Shown: positions 5,978-15,858 of the stretch, in pieces | Layout of the letters: the number at the start of each line of letters is the position of its first letter | How positions within the stretch are numbered: the first letter of the stretch is position 1 | NCBI GenBank assembly: GCA_006226595.1 | Contig: SBGP01000058.1 | Coordinates: 1 to 44,809, forward strand | Source: Deltaproteobacteria bacterium | GTDB taxonomy: Bacteria > Myxococcota_A > UBA796 > GCA-2862545 | Reading direction: 5' to 3' | Length of the DNA stretch: 44,809 nucleotides | Translations under genes and position numbers: made by a program | The notes under the pieces: model-generated | What the model was told of the DNA's origin: nothing | What the model saw: only the letters and a program-made list of their open reading frames with translations | The model's database searches: none

Positions 5978-8566
5978 ATGCGCATCCTTCCCCTACTCCT
6001 GCTCGCGTGCACCGGCTCGGAACCGGCCCCACCCGCGATCCCCGACGTTCCGCGCCTGCCGATCGACCAGACCGGCGCCGGCCCGTTGATCCGCCTCGAG
6101 CCGGAGGACGCGGTGCTCGCGCTGCCCGAGGGCGAGAGCGCGGACGTGCAGACAGCGTTCACGCTGACCGACTTCGCGCCCGACGGCGGCTTCGAGGGCT
6201 GCCTGTATGCGGCGGCGCCCTTCGCGATGAGCCGTGCCCAGGAGCGCGCGCTGCCCGATGGCATCGAGGTGCTCGTCGATGGCGAGCCCGTGCCGTATCA
6301 GCCCTGGAGCCACACGCCGGAGAAGGGTTGGCGCATTGCCCACGGGGCCCTGCACCTCACCGGCTTCGCGAAGATCGACAAGGTGGAGCTGAGCTACCCG
6401 AAGCTCGCGCGTCGCGCCGACCGCTACCAGCCGTCGCAGGCCGGTCTCACACCCGAGGCCTTCGTGCGCATGCGCTACCAGGCTGGGGTCGTCACCCGGC
6501 GGGGTCTGCTGCTGCCCGCACCCGCAACCGCCGCATGGCCGTTGACCGCGGCCAAGGGTCAACGCTTCGAAGCCGCCGTCGCACTCGCCGTGCCCCCCGG
6601 CCTCGAGTCCGCCTCCGACGGTGTGACCGCCGTGCTCCGCTTCGTGGAGGGCGACAAGGTCACCGAGCTCGACCGGCGCGAGGTAGAGCCCTCGAGCTGG
6701 CTGGGCAAGCGCCTCGTCGAGCTGGACGTGACCCGCGACGACCCGTTCGTCGATTGGGTGGTGCCCCTCGACAAGATCGCGGGCCGAAGCGGCACCCTCG
6801 AGATCGTCTCCGAAGTACGCGGCAGCGCGGCCCAGGACTACCTGTTCGTCGCGCATCCCGAGGTCGCCTCGACGCCAACGGCGCCACCTCGGCACGTGAT
6901 CGTGATCGGCCTCGACACCACGCGTCCCGACCACATGGGCGCGTACGGCTATCCGCGGCCGACGACCCCCGAACTCGACGCCTTCGCCGAGACCGCCACC
7001 GTGTTCGACGCGGCCTGGACCCCTGCCCCGCGCACGCGCCCGAGCTTCCGATCGGCGACGACGGGCCGCTACCCGCTGACCGCCGTCGGCGCGACGAACA
7101 TCGGCGAGGTCTTCCAGGATCACGGCTTCGCGACCGCGGGCATCGTGGCCAACGTGCACCTCGCACCGCGCTTCGACTTCGACCACGGCTTCGACATGTG
7201 GCGCCTCGACCCGAAGGCCATCGGCGAGGAGCAGGTCGATCAGGCACTCGCGTGGCTCGAGGCCCACCGCCACCGCGACGCCTACCTGTTCCTGCACATG
7301 ATGGACCCGCACCTGTTCTACAAGCCGCCCGGCGAGTTCGCGGACAAGTTCGTCGACCACCCGGACCCGGAGCTCCCGCCGGAGTTCAACCGGTGGACCG
7401 TGTCGCGCATGGAGCGCAGCGGCGAGCTCACCGATCAGCGCAAGGCCCACATCATCGGCCTGTACGACGGCGAGATGGGCTACCTCTCGTCGCAGCTCGG
7501 GCGCTTCTTCGAGAAGCTCGACGCCCTCGGGCCCCAGACGCTGGTCGTCGTCCACTCCGATCACGGCGAAGAGCTGTGGGAACACGGCGGCTTCGAGCAC
7601 AACCACGCGCTGTACGACGACGTGACCCGGGCCGTGCTCATGGTCCGCCCGCCGCACGGCGAGACACCGACGCCGCGCGCCGACGTGCCGGCCACCCTCG
7701 CCGACATCGCACCGACCCTGTACGACTACGTCGGCTTCGAGGACACGCCGGAGACCGACGGCGTCAGCCTCAAGCCCTTCGTCGAGGGCGCCGAGGCCGG
7801 CGAGCTCGCCCACCGCCCCATCGGCACGGCGCACCTGATGTACGAGCGCGAGCAGTGGGGCGTCGTCGTCGATGGCCACAAGTACATCGTGCGCACCGCC
7901 GATGGCGAGGAGGAGCTCTACGACCTCGCCGAGGACCCCGAAGAGAAGAAGAACCTCGCCGGCACCGTCGACATGGCGCCGTACCGCGCCGCGCTGTCCG
8001 CGGCCCATCTCGACATGCCCGTCGGCGAGGGATGGCGGCTCGCGTTCATCCTCACCGAGCCGATGACGGTGAAGCTGCCTGCGCCCGCCATCCGGGCGGG
8101 CCTCTTCGACCCCGAGGCCATGCGCCGGGGTCGAGCGAACCTCGCGTGGGGCGAGAAGCCCGAAGCCACACCGGAGGACGTCGCCAAGGTCTGGCTCTCG
8201 GAGGACGGACGCCGACTGCACATCGAGCCAGCCCGCAAGGGACGCGGCACCGCGTGGGTGATGTTCGACGAGGCGCAGCCGACTCGAAAGGTCGAGATGC
8301 TGCGCAACAGCCGCGTTCAGCGCGTGTTCCACCATGACGACCGCTCGACCTGGGAGACACCCGGGCGCGAGCACGTCATCGTTCGCGCTGGCCCGGTGTT
8401 CGACACGCCCATCGGTGAAGCCGCACGCATCGCCTCGCTCAAGGAGCGCGAAGCCAGCGGCTCGGACCTCGAGATGCTCAACGCCCTCGGCTACATCCAC
8501 GACGAGGGCGACGAGGAAGAGGAGAGCCCGAAGGCCCCGCCGACGCCGGTCACTCCGAAGAAGTGA
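5978..8566 (+). CDS. sulfatase/alkaline-phosphatase-fold lipoprotein
   Basis: An 862-aa protein with a very short lipoprotein signal (MRILPLLLLAC, lipidated Cys11; +2 is Thr, so outer-membrane sorting is expected). Residues 20-300 form a beta-rich domain I do not recognise. The sulfatase fold begins at HVIVIGLDTTRPDHMGAYGY (306-325), which carries a metal-binding Asp, and includes VVVHSDHGEELWEHGGFEH, the second metal cluster. Where sulfatases have the CxPxR formylglycine motif this protein has TRPSF (353-357): no Cys and no Arg. The nucleophile is thus probably Thr353, as in phosphatase- or phosphotransferase-like relatives, and the substrate is unknown. The 200 C-terminal residues end in a disordered Glu/Pro tail. 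Its 3' end overlaps the convergent P-loop gene by 17 bp. Confidence 0.9.
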   Translation: MRILPLLLLACTGSEPAPPAIPDVPRLPIDQTGAGPLIRLEPEDAVLALPEGESADVQTAFTLTDFAPDGGFEGCLYAAAPFAMSRAQERALPDGIEVLVDGEPVPYQPWSHTPEKGWRIAHGALHLTGFAKIDKVELSYPKLARRADRYQPSQAGLTPEAFVRMRYQAGVVTRRGLLLPAPATAAWPLTAAKGQRFEAAVALAVPPGLESASDGVTAVLRFVEGDKVTELDRREVEPSSWLGKRLVELDVTRDDPFVDWVVPLDKIAGRSGTLEIVSEVRGSAAQDYLFVAHPEVASTPTAPPRHVIVIGLDTTRPDHMGAYGYPRPTTPELDAFAETATVFDAAWTPAPRTRPSFRSATTGRYPLTAVGATNIGEVFQDHGFATAGIVANVHLAPRFDFDHGFDMWRLDPKAIGEEQVDQALAWLEAHRHRDAYLFLHMMDPHLFYKPPGEFADKFVDHPDPELPPEFNRWTVSRMERSGELTDQRKAHIIGLYDGEMGYLSSQLGRFFEKLDALGPQTLVVVHSDHGEELWEHGGFEHNHALYDDVTRAVLMVRPPHGETPTPRADVPATLADIAPTLYDYVGFEDTPETDGVSLKPFVEGAEAGELAHRPIGTAHLMYEREQWGVVVDGHKYIVRTADGEEELYDLAEDPEEKKNLAGTVDMAPYRAALSAAHLDMPVGEGWRLAFILTEPMTVKLPAPAIRAGLFDPEAMRRGRANLAWGEKPEATPEDVAKVWLSEDGRRLHIEPARKGRGTAWVMFDEAQPTRKVEMLRNSRVQRVFHHDDRSTWETPGREHVIVRAGPVFDTPIGEAARIASLKEREASGSDLEMLNALGYIHDEGDEEEESPKAPPTPVTPKK

Positions 8567-9143
8567 GGCGGCGCCGAACCTCGGCGTAGGTCCAGGGGTC
8601 GATGCCCGCGAGTCCCCTGCCCGCCTGCATGCCCAGGCCGAGCTCGGCGCACAGGCGCCGCACGGCGCGACGGCGACCGCGCTCTCCTGCCGGGAACCTC
8701 AGCCCCACCACCGCGACATCCTCGGGCTCGACGGCCCCGAGCACTACGTCGAGGGACGGGTCCTCGTCCGACTGCACGACCACCGTGCGCCGACGGCCCT
8801 GAAGCCTCTGTGCGAGGAGATCCGAGAGCGCCGCGACCACTCCGGGACGGCCGCGAAGCCAGCTCGGACCATCGAGGACCAGCGCATCCGTGTGCACGAG
8901 TTCGTCGGCCCAGCGCTTGCGCTTGACCTGGTGCGCCAGCGCGGCCTGAAGCGCGCGCCCGTCCAGCGCGAGGTGCTCGCCGCCGGCAAGGCGGGTGGCA
9001 ACCGAGGTCCGCCCCGATCCCGAAGGCCCGAGCACCCAGACCACGGGGCGCGCCAGCACCCGCGGAAGCGGCCGCGCCCCCAGGAACTCGGCACTCGTCC
9101 CTGTCACCAGCGCAGCCCGCCCGGTGGCAGGCCGCGCGCTCAC
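8550..9143 (-). CDS. small P-loop/AAA+-like protein with degenerate Walker A, coupled to B12-binding gene
   Basis: A 197-aa protein. VVWVLGPSGSGRTSVATRLA contains a P-loop, but the Walker A lysine is Arg45. ALVLDGPSWLRGRP (88-100) is a Walker B-like strand followed by Gly instead of the usual second acid, and TVVVQSDEDPSLD resembles a sensor-1 strand. Spacing of these elements recalls DnaA/Hda-type AAA+ domains, but the similarity is weak. The GTG start at 9143 overlaps the stop of the B12-binding gene as GTGA, fixing the start and implying coupling. The slot after a mutase subunit is often filled by MeaB/ArgK GTPase; this is not MeaB, though a mutase-chaperone role is a possible inference. 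The 3' end overlaps the convergent sulfatase-fold gene. Confidence 0.65.
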   Translation of the reverse strand: MSARPATGRAALVTGTSAEFLGARPLPRVLARPVVWVLGPSGSGRTSVATRLAGGEHLALDGRALQAALAHQVKRKRWADELVHTDALVLDGPSWLRGRPGVVAALSDLLAQRLQGRRRTVVVQSDEDPSLDVVLGAVEPEDVAVVGLRFPAGERGRRRAVRRLCAELGLGMQAGRGLAGIDPWTYAEVRRRLTSSE

Positions 9144-9547
9144 GCGAGCGGGTCCGGCGCGTTCTCTTCGATGAAGGCGACGATCTCGGCGATCGGCGTG
9201 CCCGGATTGAACACCTTGGACACACCCGCCGCGAGCAGGCCCTGCTCGTCGGCAGCGGGGATGATGCCGCCGGCGATGATCAGCACGTCGCCCATGCCCT
9301 CGGCCTTCAGACCCTTGACGACCTCCGGCAGCAGCCGGTTGTGGGCGCCCGAGAGGATCGACAGGCCGACGACCTGCACGTCCTCGTCGACGGCCGTGCG
9401 CACGATCTGGGACGGCGTCTTGTGCAGGCCTGTGTAGATCACCTCCATGCCCGCGTCGCGCAGTCCGCGCGCGACCACCTTGGCCCCACGGTCGTGACCG
9501 TCGAGGCCAGGCTTGGCCACCAGCACTCGCAGGTGGCGGCGGCTCAT
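9140..9547 (-). CDS. cobalamin-binding subunit of an acyl-CoA mutase
   Basis: A 135-aa stand-alone B12 domain of the methylmalonyl-CoA mutase C-terminal type. KPGLDGHDRGAKVVARGLRD holds the DxHxxG motif whose histidine ligates cobalt; GLSILSGAH and IIAGGIIP are the later nucleotide-tail loops. Alone it cannot catalyse: the substrate-binding TIM-barrel subunit is elsewhere in the genome. Together they would isomerise methylmalonyl-, isobutyryl- or a related acyl-CoA. The ATG overlaps the acyl-CoA dehydrogenase stop by 4 nt, and the stop overlaps the P-loop gene start. The context with beta-oxidation enzymes suggests branched-chain or odd-chain acyl-CoA catabolism. Which acyl-CoA is used cannot be told from this subunit. 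Confidence 0.93.
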   Translation of the reverse strand: MSRRHLRVLVAKPGLDGHDRGAKVVARGLRDAGMEVIYTGLHKTPSQIVRTAVDEDVQVVGLSILSGAHNRLLPEVVKGLKAEGMGDVLIIAGGIIPAADEQGLLAAGVSKVFNPGTPIAEIVAFIEENAPDPLA

Positions 9548-10680
9548 CGCAGGGTGTCCTTGGCGATGACGAGGCGCTGGATCTCGGAGGTGCCCTCGTA
9601 CAGCGTGGTGATGCGGGCATCGCGGTACAGGCGCTCGACCTCGTACTCGGCGCTGTAGCCGTAGCCACCGTGGATCTGCACGGCCTCGTAGGCGCAGAAG
9701 TTCGCGACCTCCGACGCCATCAACTTCGCCATCGAGCACTCGGCGGACGCGCGCTTGCCGGCATCCTTGAGCTGGGCGGCACGCCAGGTCAGCAGGCGGG
9801 CAGCCTCGATGCGGGTGCGCATGTCGGCAATCTTCCACTGAATGGCCTGGAGGTTCGCGATCGGCTTGCCGAAGGCGACGCGCTCCTTGGCGTACTCGAC
9901 CGAGAGGTCGAGGCAGCGCTGGGCGATGCCGAGGGCCTGCGCGGCGATGCCGATGCGGCCTCCGTCGAGGGTGGCCATCGCGACCTTGAAGCCCTCGCGC
10001 TCGCCGAGCAGACGGTTCTCGCCGGGAACGCGAAGGTTCTCGAACACGAGCTCGGCGGTAGCGGAGCAGCGGATGCCCATCTTCTCTTCGACCTTGGACA
10101 CCGAGAAGCCCTCGGTCGCCGTGTCGATGATGAACGCGCACACGCCCTTGTGCTTGGACTCGACCTCGAGGTTCGCGTAGGCGACGCACACATCGGCCTG
10201 CGGGCCGTTGGTGATCCACATCTTGGTGCCGTCGAGCACGTAGTCGTCGCCATCGGCGCGCACGCGCGTCTTCTGCGCACCGGCGTCCGAGCCGGTCATC
10301 GGCTCGGTGAGCGCGTAGCAGCCGATCTTCTCGCCGGAGGCCATCGCCGGCAGGTACTTGTGCTTCTGCTCTTCGTTGCCGAAGGCGAGGATCGGGTAGA
10401 TGGCGAGGCTGTTCTGCACGCTCATGATCACGCCGACGCCGGCGTCCGCGTAGCAGATCTCCTCGAGCGCGAGCACGTAGGACATCACGTCGAGGCCGGT
10501 GCCGCCGTACTCGGTGGGCACGAACATGCCGAGGAAGCCCATCTCGCCGAGCTGCTTGACGATGTCGGTCGGGAACTCGTGGCTGCGGTCGCGCTCGGTC
10601 GCGCCGGGGAGGATCTGCTCCCGGGCGAAGTTGCGGGCGAGGTCGCGGATTTCCTGCTGGTCTTCGGTGAGCTCGAACAC
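9544..10680 (-). CDS. acyl-CoA dehydrogenase (short-chain type)
   Basis: A full-length, 378-aa FAD flavoenzyme. CYALTEPMTGSDAG and KMWITNGPQADV are the two standard acyl-CoA dehydrogenase signatures, QIHGGYGYSAEYEVERLYRD is the FAD/ADP site, and YEGTSEIQRL carries the catalytic glutamate in the short-chain position. It would oxidise a short or branched acyl-CoA (butyryl-, isobutyryl- or 2-methylbutyryl-like) to the enoyl-CoA, passing electrons to ETF. The start is a GTG at 10680, after GGGG, 9 bp past the crotonase stop. It is the third gene of the operon that begins with the 3-hydroxyacyl-CoA dehydrogenase. Substrate preference is not settled by sequence alone. Confidence 0.95.
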   Translation of the reverse strand: MFELTEDQQEIRDLARNFAREQILPGATERDRSHEFPTDIVKQLGEMGFLGMFVPTEYGGTGLDVMSYVLALEEICYADAGVGVIMSVQNSLAIYPILAFGNEEQKHKYLPAMASGEKIGCYALTEPMTGSDAGAQKTRVRADGDDYVLDGTKMWITNGPQADVCVAYANLEVESKHKGVCAFIIDTATEGFSVSKVEEKMGIRCSATAELVFENLRVPGENRLLGEREGFKVAMATLDGGRIGIAAQALGIAQRCLDLSVEYAKERVAFGKPIANLQAIQWKIADMRTRIEAARLLTWRAAQLKDAGKRASAECSMAKLMASEVANFCAYEAVQIHGGYGYSAEYEVERLYRDARITTLYEGTSEIQRLVIAKDTLR

Positions 10681-10689
10681 GGTGTTCCC

Positions 10690-11460
10690 CTAGTTTCCGG
10701 TGAAGGCGGCGGCGCGCTTGTCGAGGAAGGCACCCATGCCCTCCTTCTGGTCGGCGGTCGCGAAGCACAGCGCGAACAGGCTGCGCTCGGCGGCGAGGCC
10801 GGTGTCGAGGTCGGCATCCGCGTTCTCGTGGATGGCGCGCTTGACGTAGCGCACGGCGACCGGCCCCTTCTCGGCGATGGTGCGCGCGAGGGCCAGGGCC
10901 TCCTCGACGACATCGCCCTCGACCTTGCGGGCGGCGAGGCCCATGGTCACGGCTTCGTCGGCGTTCACGAAGCGGCCGGACATGCACAGGTCCATCGCGC
11001 GGGTCAGGCCGACGCGACGCACGAGGCGCTGGGTCCCGCCGAAGCCCGGGATGACGCCGAGGTTGACCTCGGGCTGGCCGAACTTGGCCTTGGGACCGGC
11101 GAGCACGATGTCGCAGCTCATGGCGAGCTCGCAGCCACCGCCGAGCGCAAAACCGTTGACGGCGGCGATGATCGGCACTCCGAGCTTCTCGAAGCGGGCG
11201 CCGAGGTCCTGGCCCTTGGCCGCGAAGGCCTCGGCCTGCGCCGGCGTCATGTCCTTCATCGCCGCGATGTCCGCGCCGGCGACGAAGGCCTTGCCCTCGC
11301 CGGTGAGCACGACCGCGCGGAGCTCGTGATCCCGGGACGCCGCGTCGACCGCCGCGTGCAGCGCGTCGAGCACGTCCGCGTTCAGGGCGTTGAGCGCCTG
11401 GGGACGCGTGATCCGCCAGATCGCGACCTGGCCGATGCGATCGATGTCGAGCACGCTCAT
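10690..11460 (-). CDS. enoyl-CoA hydratase (crotonase family)
   Basis: A 256-aa crotonase. The oxyanion-hole motifs are clear: AFVAGADIAAMKDM and AAVNGFALGGGCELAMSCDI. The two catalytic glutamates are expected in GGGCELAMSCD and in the following GQPEVNLGVIPGFGGTQRL segment; both are present. It hydrates trans-2-enoyl-CoA to 3-hydroxyacyl-CoA. The ATG at 11460 shares one base with the stop of the upstream dehydrogenase (TGATG). The reading frame stays open far upstream of this start, antisense to the next gene, but that extension is codon-bias noise. Confidence 0.95.
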   Translation of the reverse strand: MSVLDIDRIGQVAIWRITRPQALNALNADVLDALHAAVDAASRDHELRAVVLTGEGKAFVAGADIAAMKDMTPAQAEAFAAKGQDLGARFEKLGVPIIAAVNGFALGGGCELAMSCDIVLAGPKAKFGQPEVNLGVIPGFGGTQRLVRRVGLTRAMDLCMSGRFVNADEAVTMGLAARKVEGDVVEEALALARTIAEKGPVAVRYVKRAIHENADADLDTGLAAERSLFALCFATADQKEGMGAFLDKRAAAFTGN

Positions 11461-12323
11461 CACTTGTCTCCGTAGTTGTAGAAGCCGCGGCCGGTCTTGC
11501 GACCGAGCCAGCCCGCTTCGACGTACTTGGTGAGCAGCGGACACGGGCGGTACTTGGAGTCGCCGCCCATGCCGTCGTGCAGCACGTGCATGATCGCGAG
11601 GCAGGTGTCGAGACCGATGAAGTCCGCGAGGGTGAGCGGGCCCATGGGCACGTTGGTGCCGAGCTTCATCGCCACGTCGATGTCTTCGACGGAAGCAATG
11701 CCCTCGTACAGCGCGTACACCGCCTCGTTGATGTAGGGCATGAGCACGCGGTTCACGATGAAGCCGGGCATGTCCTTCTGGGCGAGCACGGTGGTCTTGC
11801 CCATCTTCTCGGCGACGGCGTTCACGGTCGCGTAGGTCGCGTCGCTGGTGGCGAGGCCACGGATGATCTCGACGAGCTTCATGACCGGCACGGGGTTCAT
11901 GAAGTGCATGCCGATGACGTCCTCGGGACGGTCGGTGTGCGCGGCGATCGCCGTGATCGAGATCGACGAGGTGTTCGACGCGAGGATGGCGCCGGGAGAC
12001 GCGACCTGGGTCAGGCCCTCGAAGATGCGGAACTTGAGGTCGACGTTCTCGGTGGCCGCCTCGACGATGAGCTGGCACTCGGACAGCGCCTTGCTGTCCT
12101 CCGTGAACGTGAGGCGGGCCAGCGCCGCGTCCGCGTCGGCCGACGAGATGCGCTCCTTCTTCACCTGACGCGCGAGGTTGCCCTCGATGGTCTTGCGGGC
12201 ACGCTCGAGCTGAGCCGCCGAGATGTCCTGGAGCGTGACGTCGAACCCGGCCACGGCAGCCACGTGGGCGATGCCGTTGCCCATCTGGCCCGAACCGACG
12301 ACGCCAAAGCGCGTGATGTCCAT
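11460..12323 (-). CDS. hbd: 3-hydroxybutyryl-CoA dehydrogenase
   Basis: A 287-aa soluble 3-hydroxyacyl-CoA dehydrogenase. [20 protein letters not shown] is the NAD-binding Rossmann loop, [12 protein letters not shown] and [13 protein letters not shown] follow, and [19 protein letters not shown] carries the catalytic histidine. [19 protein letters not shown] marks the C-terminal helical domain. The size matches single-function Hbd/PaaH rather than fused FadB. It interconverts 3-hydroxybutyryl-CoA and acetoacetyl-CoA. I start at the ATG at 12323 because a strong GGGAGG site precedes it. It heads a five-gene minus-strand operon and is divergent from the propeller lipoprotein across a 202-bp region in which I see no firm promoter. 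Confidence 0.95.
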   Translation of the reverse strand: MDITRFGVVGSGQMGNGIAHVAAVAGFDVTLQDISAAQLERARKTIEGNLARQVKKERISSADADAALARLTFTEDSKALSECQLIVEAATENVDLKFRIFEGLTQVASPGAILASNTSSISITAIAAHTDRPEDVIGMHFMNPVPVMKLVEIIRGLATSDATYATVNAVAEKMGKTTVLAQKDMPGFIVNRVLMPYINEAVYALYEGIASVEDIDVAMKLGTNVPMGPLTLADFIGLDTCLAIMHVLHDGMGGDSKYRPCPLLTKYVEAGWLGRKTGRGFYNYGDK

Positions 12324-12525
12324 TCCGCCTCCCTCTTGTCGCGGGGGCTGGGGGTAACCCAGATCGGGGGTCCGCGGCAGCCGGGACGGTGCAAAGCCCG
12401 CGTTTCGCGCGGCAGTGGAGTCCTGGCGGCTCGCCGCGTGAAGGATCGTGCGGGCCAGCACACAACAGGTGCGAATCGCGGTCCCATGCGATAGGCGCGT
12501 TGGCTCGCGCCCTGGAGTCCCCGCT

Positions 12526-15500
12526 TTGCGCCATCTCACCCCCCTGCTGTTCCTCCTGTCCGGCTGCCTCGTCGAGCGCGGTCTCGGCCCGGACGTCGGT
12601 GCGTGCGCCGACTACCCGGAGGGCAGCTACGCCTACGGCGAGATCGGCATCGGCACCTGCCTCGCCGGCCCCACGGATCTGCAGTTCATCGAGCGCGACG
12701 GCCGCACCTACCTCGCGGTCACCAACAGCGATCCCTTCCGCAGCTACTCGGGGGGCAGCGTGCTGCTCGTCGACTGGGAGAGCATCGACACCTCCCGCGG
12801 GCGCGTGCTCATGGACGAGGTCGATGCGTACGCGCTGGCGACCGACCCCTACCTCGGGCAGATCGGCATCAGCGGCGATCTCCTTCTCGTGCCGAGCAAG
12901 TTCTCCGAGGACTCGCGCACGGTCGTGGACTACGACGACGTGCTCGTGATCGACGCGAGCGACCCCACCGACCCGACGCTGCGGGAGCGCGTCGAGGTGC
13001 GTCAGGACCCTCATCCGATCGCCGTCGATCCGGTGTCGGGCCTCGCCTACGCGGTGAACGTGACCGGTGCGAGCGTGTCCATCCTCGATGCCAGCGGGGA
13101 CGAGGTCGAGGTCGTGCCTGTGTCCGACGGAGCGGCGATTCACCCTGCCCGCTTCTCGGACCTCGATCGCAGCGGTTCCTCCGGCGAGATCGGACTGGCG
13201 TCGGTGATCACCGCGACCTCGGTGCCCGACGAGCAGTACACCTTCACCTGGGTCGACGTCTCCCAGCGCGCGTGGCTGCCTTCTGGCCGCGGTGTAGAGC
13301 TGTGGCAGAGCGGCGGCCAGGACTGGCGGCCGGCAGCGGCCCCCCTCCTGCTCGATCCGGGCGACGAGGGCCTGTTCTCCCAGGTCACCGACGCGACCTT
13401 CGCGACCATCGAGGGCTACCCCTCGCTGCACTTCGCCGACGACGGCACGCTGTTCGCCGTGGTCAGTCCCTACGGACCCGCCGACTTCGAGGTGATCGAC
13501 GTCGCGCCGGCCCTTCAGCGCGGCACGCCCGGCAGCGACGGCGGCTACCTCGGCGGGCCTGCCATCGTCACCTTCCGTGACGTCGGCCAGCTCTTCTTCG
13601 ACGCGCGTGTCGATCGCGACGAGCCTGCGTTCATCGGTCGCGCCTTCATCGGCACGTCCGGCACGTGGGAGCGCACCGACGAGATCATCGCCGAGGCACC
13701 CGAGGGCTTCGAGAGCCTCGAGGACCCCGCGGTACTGGCCGATTCGCAGCTCGACGGCCTGCGCATGTGGGTGTCGATGTGGGACGGCACCACGTGGAGC
13801 ATCGGCCTTACCGAGAGCCAGGACGCGCAGACCTTCTCGCCGGTCGAAGAAGTGCTCAACGTTCCCGGCGAGAGCGCCGCGGCGCCCGTCGTCGGCTGGG
13901 CCAACGGTCGCTATCTCATGGTGCTCACCGTCAGCGAGGGCGACGCGTGGCACTTCGCCACCGCGTGGTCCTGGGACGGCCGTGAGTGGTCGACCCCCGA
14001 GGTGTTCGCAGAATCGGGCGAGACCTTCCAGCTCCGTCGTCCGCCGCGGGCCGCCGTGCATAACGACATCCAGGGATTCTTCCGCACCGAGGGCGACGAC
14101 CTCGGCCTGATCGAGCAGCCCGCCGTGGCCGGCGGCACGTGGACCTCCGCGGGCGCAGGCTTCGCGGTTCGCCCGTCGACGGGCCACGAGCTCGGACTCG
14201 AGGCCTTCGGCACCACCTCGCGACAGGGCCTGGAGCCCGCCACGTACGTCGATGTGAATGGCACGCAGGTGCTGTATGCACTCGCGACCGACGACAGCTC
14301 GCGCACCCGTGTGGTCGCCCTCGAGGACCAGGACGGCCGCTTCGTGGTCCTGTCCCACGACGTGCTCACGGTCCCCGGTGACGTGGACGGTGCGGTGGTC
14401 GTTCCGGCGACCAACGGCTGGAACATGTACTTCGGTCAGCGAGATGCCGAGGGCGTCACCCGCATGCGCCTCGCGCAGAGCGACGACGGTCTCTCGTTCA
14501 CCGAGGTCGCCGGCAACCTGCTCGACGACGGCGAGGAATGGGACGGCTTCGCCCAGGTCCCGCACAGCGTCGATGCCGACGGCCGGTTGTGGTACGCCGG
14601 CTCCGACGGAAGCCGCTTCCGCATCGGCTCCGCGGTCGTCGAGGCGGACGGCTCCCTCACCCGCGAGCCCGGCCCGACCCGCGCCTGGCAGTTCGGCAAC
14701 GGCCTGCCCGGCGAGTTCGACGACACCGGCGTCCGCGACCCGATTGTGTTCGAGTACGACGGCGCGCAGCACATGCTGTACACCGGAACCGACGGCACCA
14801 CCTGGCGGCTCGGCCACGCGGTCTACGACGGGTCGGCGTGGGTTCGCGAAGACCACCCGCTCACCGAGCAGCCGAGCCCCGTGCTCCTTCCGGTACTCCG
14901 CAGCTTCTCGGCGGGAGGCGTGACGCGTCCCGTGCTGCTCTCCGTGGACACCGACCGCGTGTGGATCGCCTACACCGGCAGTGACGGCGTCTCCCCGCGC
15001 ATCGGTCTCGCGACCGGACGCCCCGAGCAGCTCTACGGCGCCCACAACTTCCCGACGGCGGGCGACACCCTCGTGTTCTCCACCGAGCGCGGCGGACCGG
15101 CGGCCGACTTCATCGAGCTCGGCCAGACCACGGACGACTTCGCCACGTCTGGACTCGGCGCCACCAACGCGCGCGTCGATGCGGAGCGCGGCTTCCTGTA
15201 CGTGACCACGCGCCAGAGCCCGCACCTCATCGTCATCGACATCCGCGACGACTCGGGCATCGAGGCCGACGGCAACGTGCACGACATCGAAGCCATCTTC
15301 CGGTACTCGTCGACGGCTGGCGCTCGCGGCTTCCGAGACGCGGCCCCGCGACCGGGAACCGACCTGCTGTACGCCACCGCCTCCGACCCGGACAGCGTCC
15401 TGGTCTACGACCTGTCGCAGCTCGAAGACGACAGCGAGAAGCAGGCGCTCGACCACGCCCTGCTGTGGTCCTTCCCGCTGGCACGCGCACCGCAGTCCGA

Positions 15501-15858
15501 CTCGAACCGACCGCTTCAGGACGAGGACGAGGGTGCCGAGAGCCTGGCGCAGATCACGGGCGCCGGCATGGCCATCAGCCCCGACGGCCGATTGATGCTC
15601 GTCACCCACGCCCGCGGCAACCGCGTGTACGTCTACGACCTGACCCTCGGGCCCTACGGTGAGGAGGTCCGCGCCGTCGACGGCGTCGGCGAGTTCCCAC
15701 ACACGGTTCGCATCAGCCCCGACGGCCGCTTCGCAGTGGTCGCGAACTACGTCGGCGAGGTCAGCGACGAAGGGGCCGAGGGCACCCTCGCGATCATCGA
15801 CCTCGACCCGTCGAGCCCGACCTACCTGCAGGTCGTCACCCGGATGGCGAACCGATGA
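12526..15858 (+). CDS. large multi-propeller outer-membrane lipoprotein
   Basis: A 1110-aa exported protein. The best start is a TTG at 12526 with GGAG 8 nt upstream, giving [14 protein letters not shown] with the lipidated Cys at 14; the frame is open upstream but without a signal sequence. The N-terminal part ([17 protein letters not shown]) and C-terminal part ([52 protein letters not shown]) are YVTN/WD-like blades. The middle (about 350-870) has glycosidase-type blades such as [20 protein letters not shown]. This suggests a second propeller inserted in, or following, the first. It probably binds or processes an extracellular polymer; no catalytic triad is evident. Its stop overlaps the start of the next lipoprotein (ATGA). 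Confidence 0.85.
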   Translation: MRHLTPLLFLLSGCLVERGLGPDVGACADYPEGSYAYGEIGIGTCLAGPTDLQFIERDGRTYLAVTNSDPFRSYSGGSVLLVDWESIDTSRGRVLMDEVDAYALATDPYLGQIGISGDLLLVPSKFSEDSRTVVDYDDVLVIDASDPTDPTLRERVEVRQDPHPIAVDPVSGLAYAVNVTGASVSILDASGDEVEVVPVSDGAAIHPARFSDLDRSGSSGEIGLASVITATSVPDEQYTFTWVDVSQRAWLPSGRGVELWQSGGQDWRPAAAPLLLDPGDEGLFSQVTDATFATIEGYPSLHFADDGTLFAVVSPYGPADFEVIDVAPALQRGTPGSDGGYLGGPAIVTFRDVGQLFFDARVDRDEPAFIGRAFIGTSGTWERTDEIIAEAPEGFESLEDPAVLADSQLDGLRMWVSMWDGTTWSIGLTESQDAQTFSPVEEVLNVPGESAAAPVVGWANGRYLMVLTVSEGDAWHFATAWSWDGREWSTPEVFAESGETFQLRRPPRAAVHNDIQGFFRTEGDDLGLIEQPAVAGGTWTSAGAGFAVRPSTGHELGLEAFGTTSRQGLEPATYVDVNGTQVLYALATDDSSRTRVVALEDQDGRFVVLSHDVLTVPGDVDGAVVVPATNGWNMYFGQRDAEGVTRMRLAQSDDGLSFTEVAGNLLDDGEEWDGFAQVPHSVDADGRLWYAGSDGSRFRIGSAVVEADGSLTREPGPTRAWQFGNGLPGEFDDTGVRDPIVFEYDGAQHMLYTGTDGTTWRLGHAVYDGSAWVREDHPLTEQPSPVLLPVLRSFSAGGVTRPVLLSVDTDRVWIAYTGSDGVSPRIGLATGRPEQLYGAHNFPTAGDTLVFSTERGGPAADFIELGQTTDDFATSGLGATNARVDAERGFLYVTTRQSPHLIVIDIRDDSGIEADGNVHDIEAIFRYSSTAGARGFRDAAPRPGTDLLYATASDPDSVLVYDLSQLEDDSEKQALDHALLWSFPLARAPQSDSNRPLQDEDEGAESLAQITGAGMAISPDGRLMLVTHARGNRVYVYDLTLGPYGEEVRAVDGVGEFPHTVRISPDGRFAVVANYVGEVSDEGAEGTLAIIDLDPSSPTYLQVVTRMANR

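Noticed and set aside
8550-9143. MeaB/ArgK GTPase downstream of the B12 subunit.
   Set aside because: The Walker A lysine is missing, the protein is too short, and no NKxD guanine motif is present.
10690-15702. A 1670-codon open frame on the minus strand running through the large lipoprotein gene.
   Set aside because: Only its last 256 codons (the crotonase) are real. The rest is antisense to a lipoprotein gene with a proper signal and is kept open by extreme GC codon bias.
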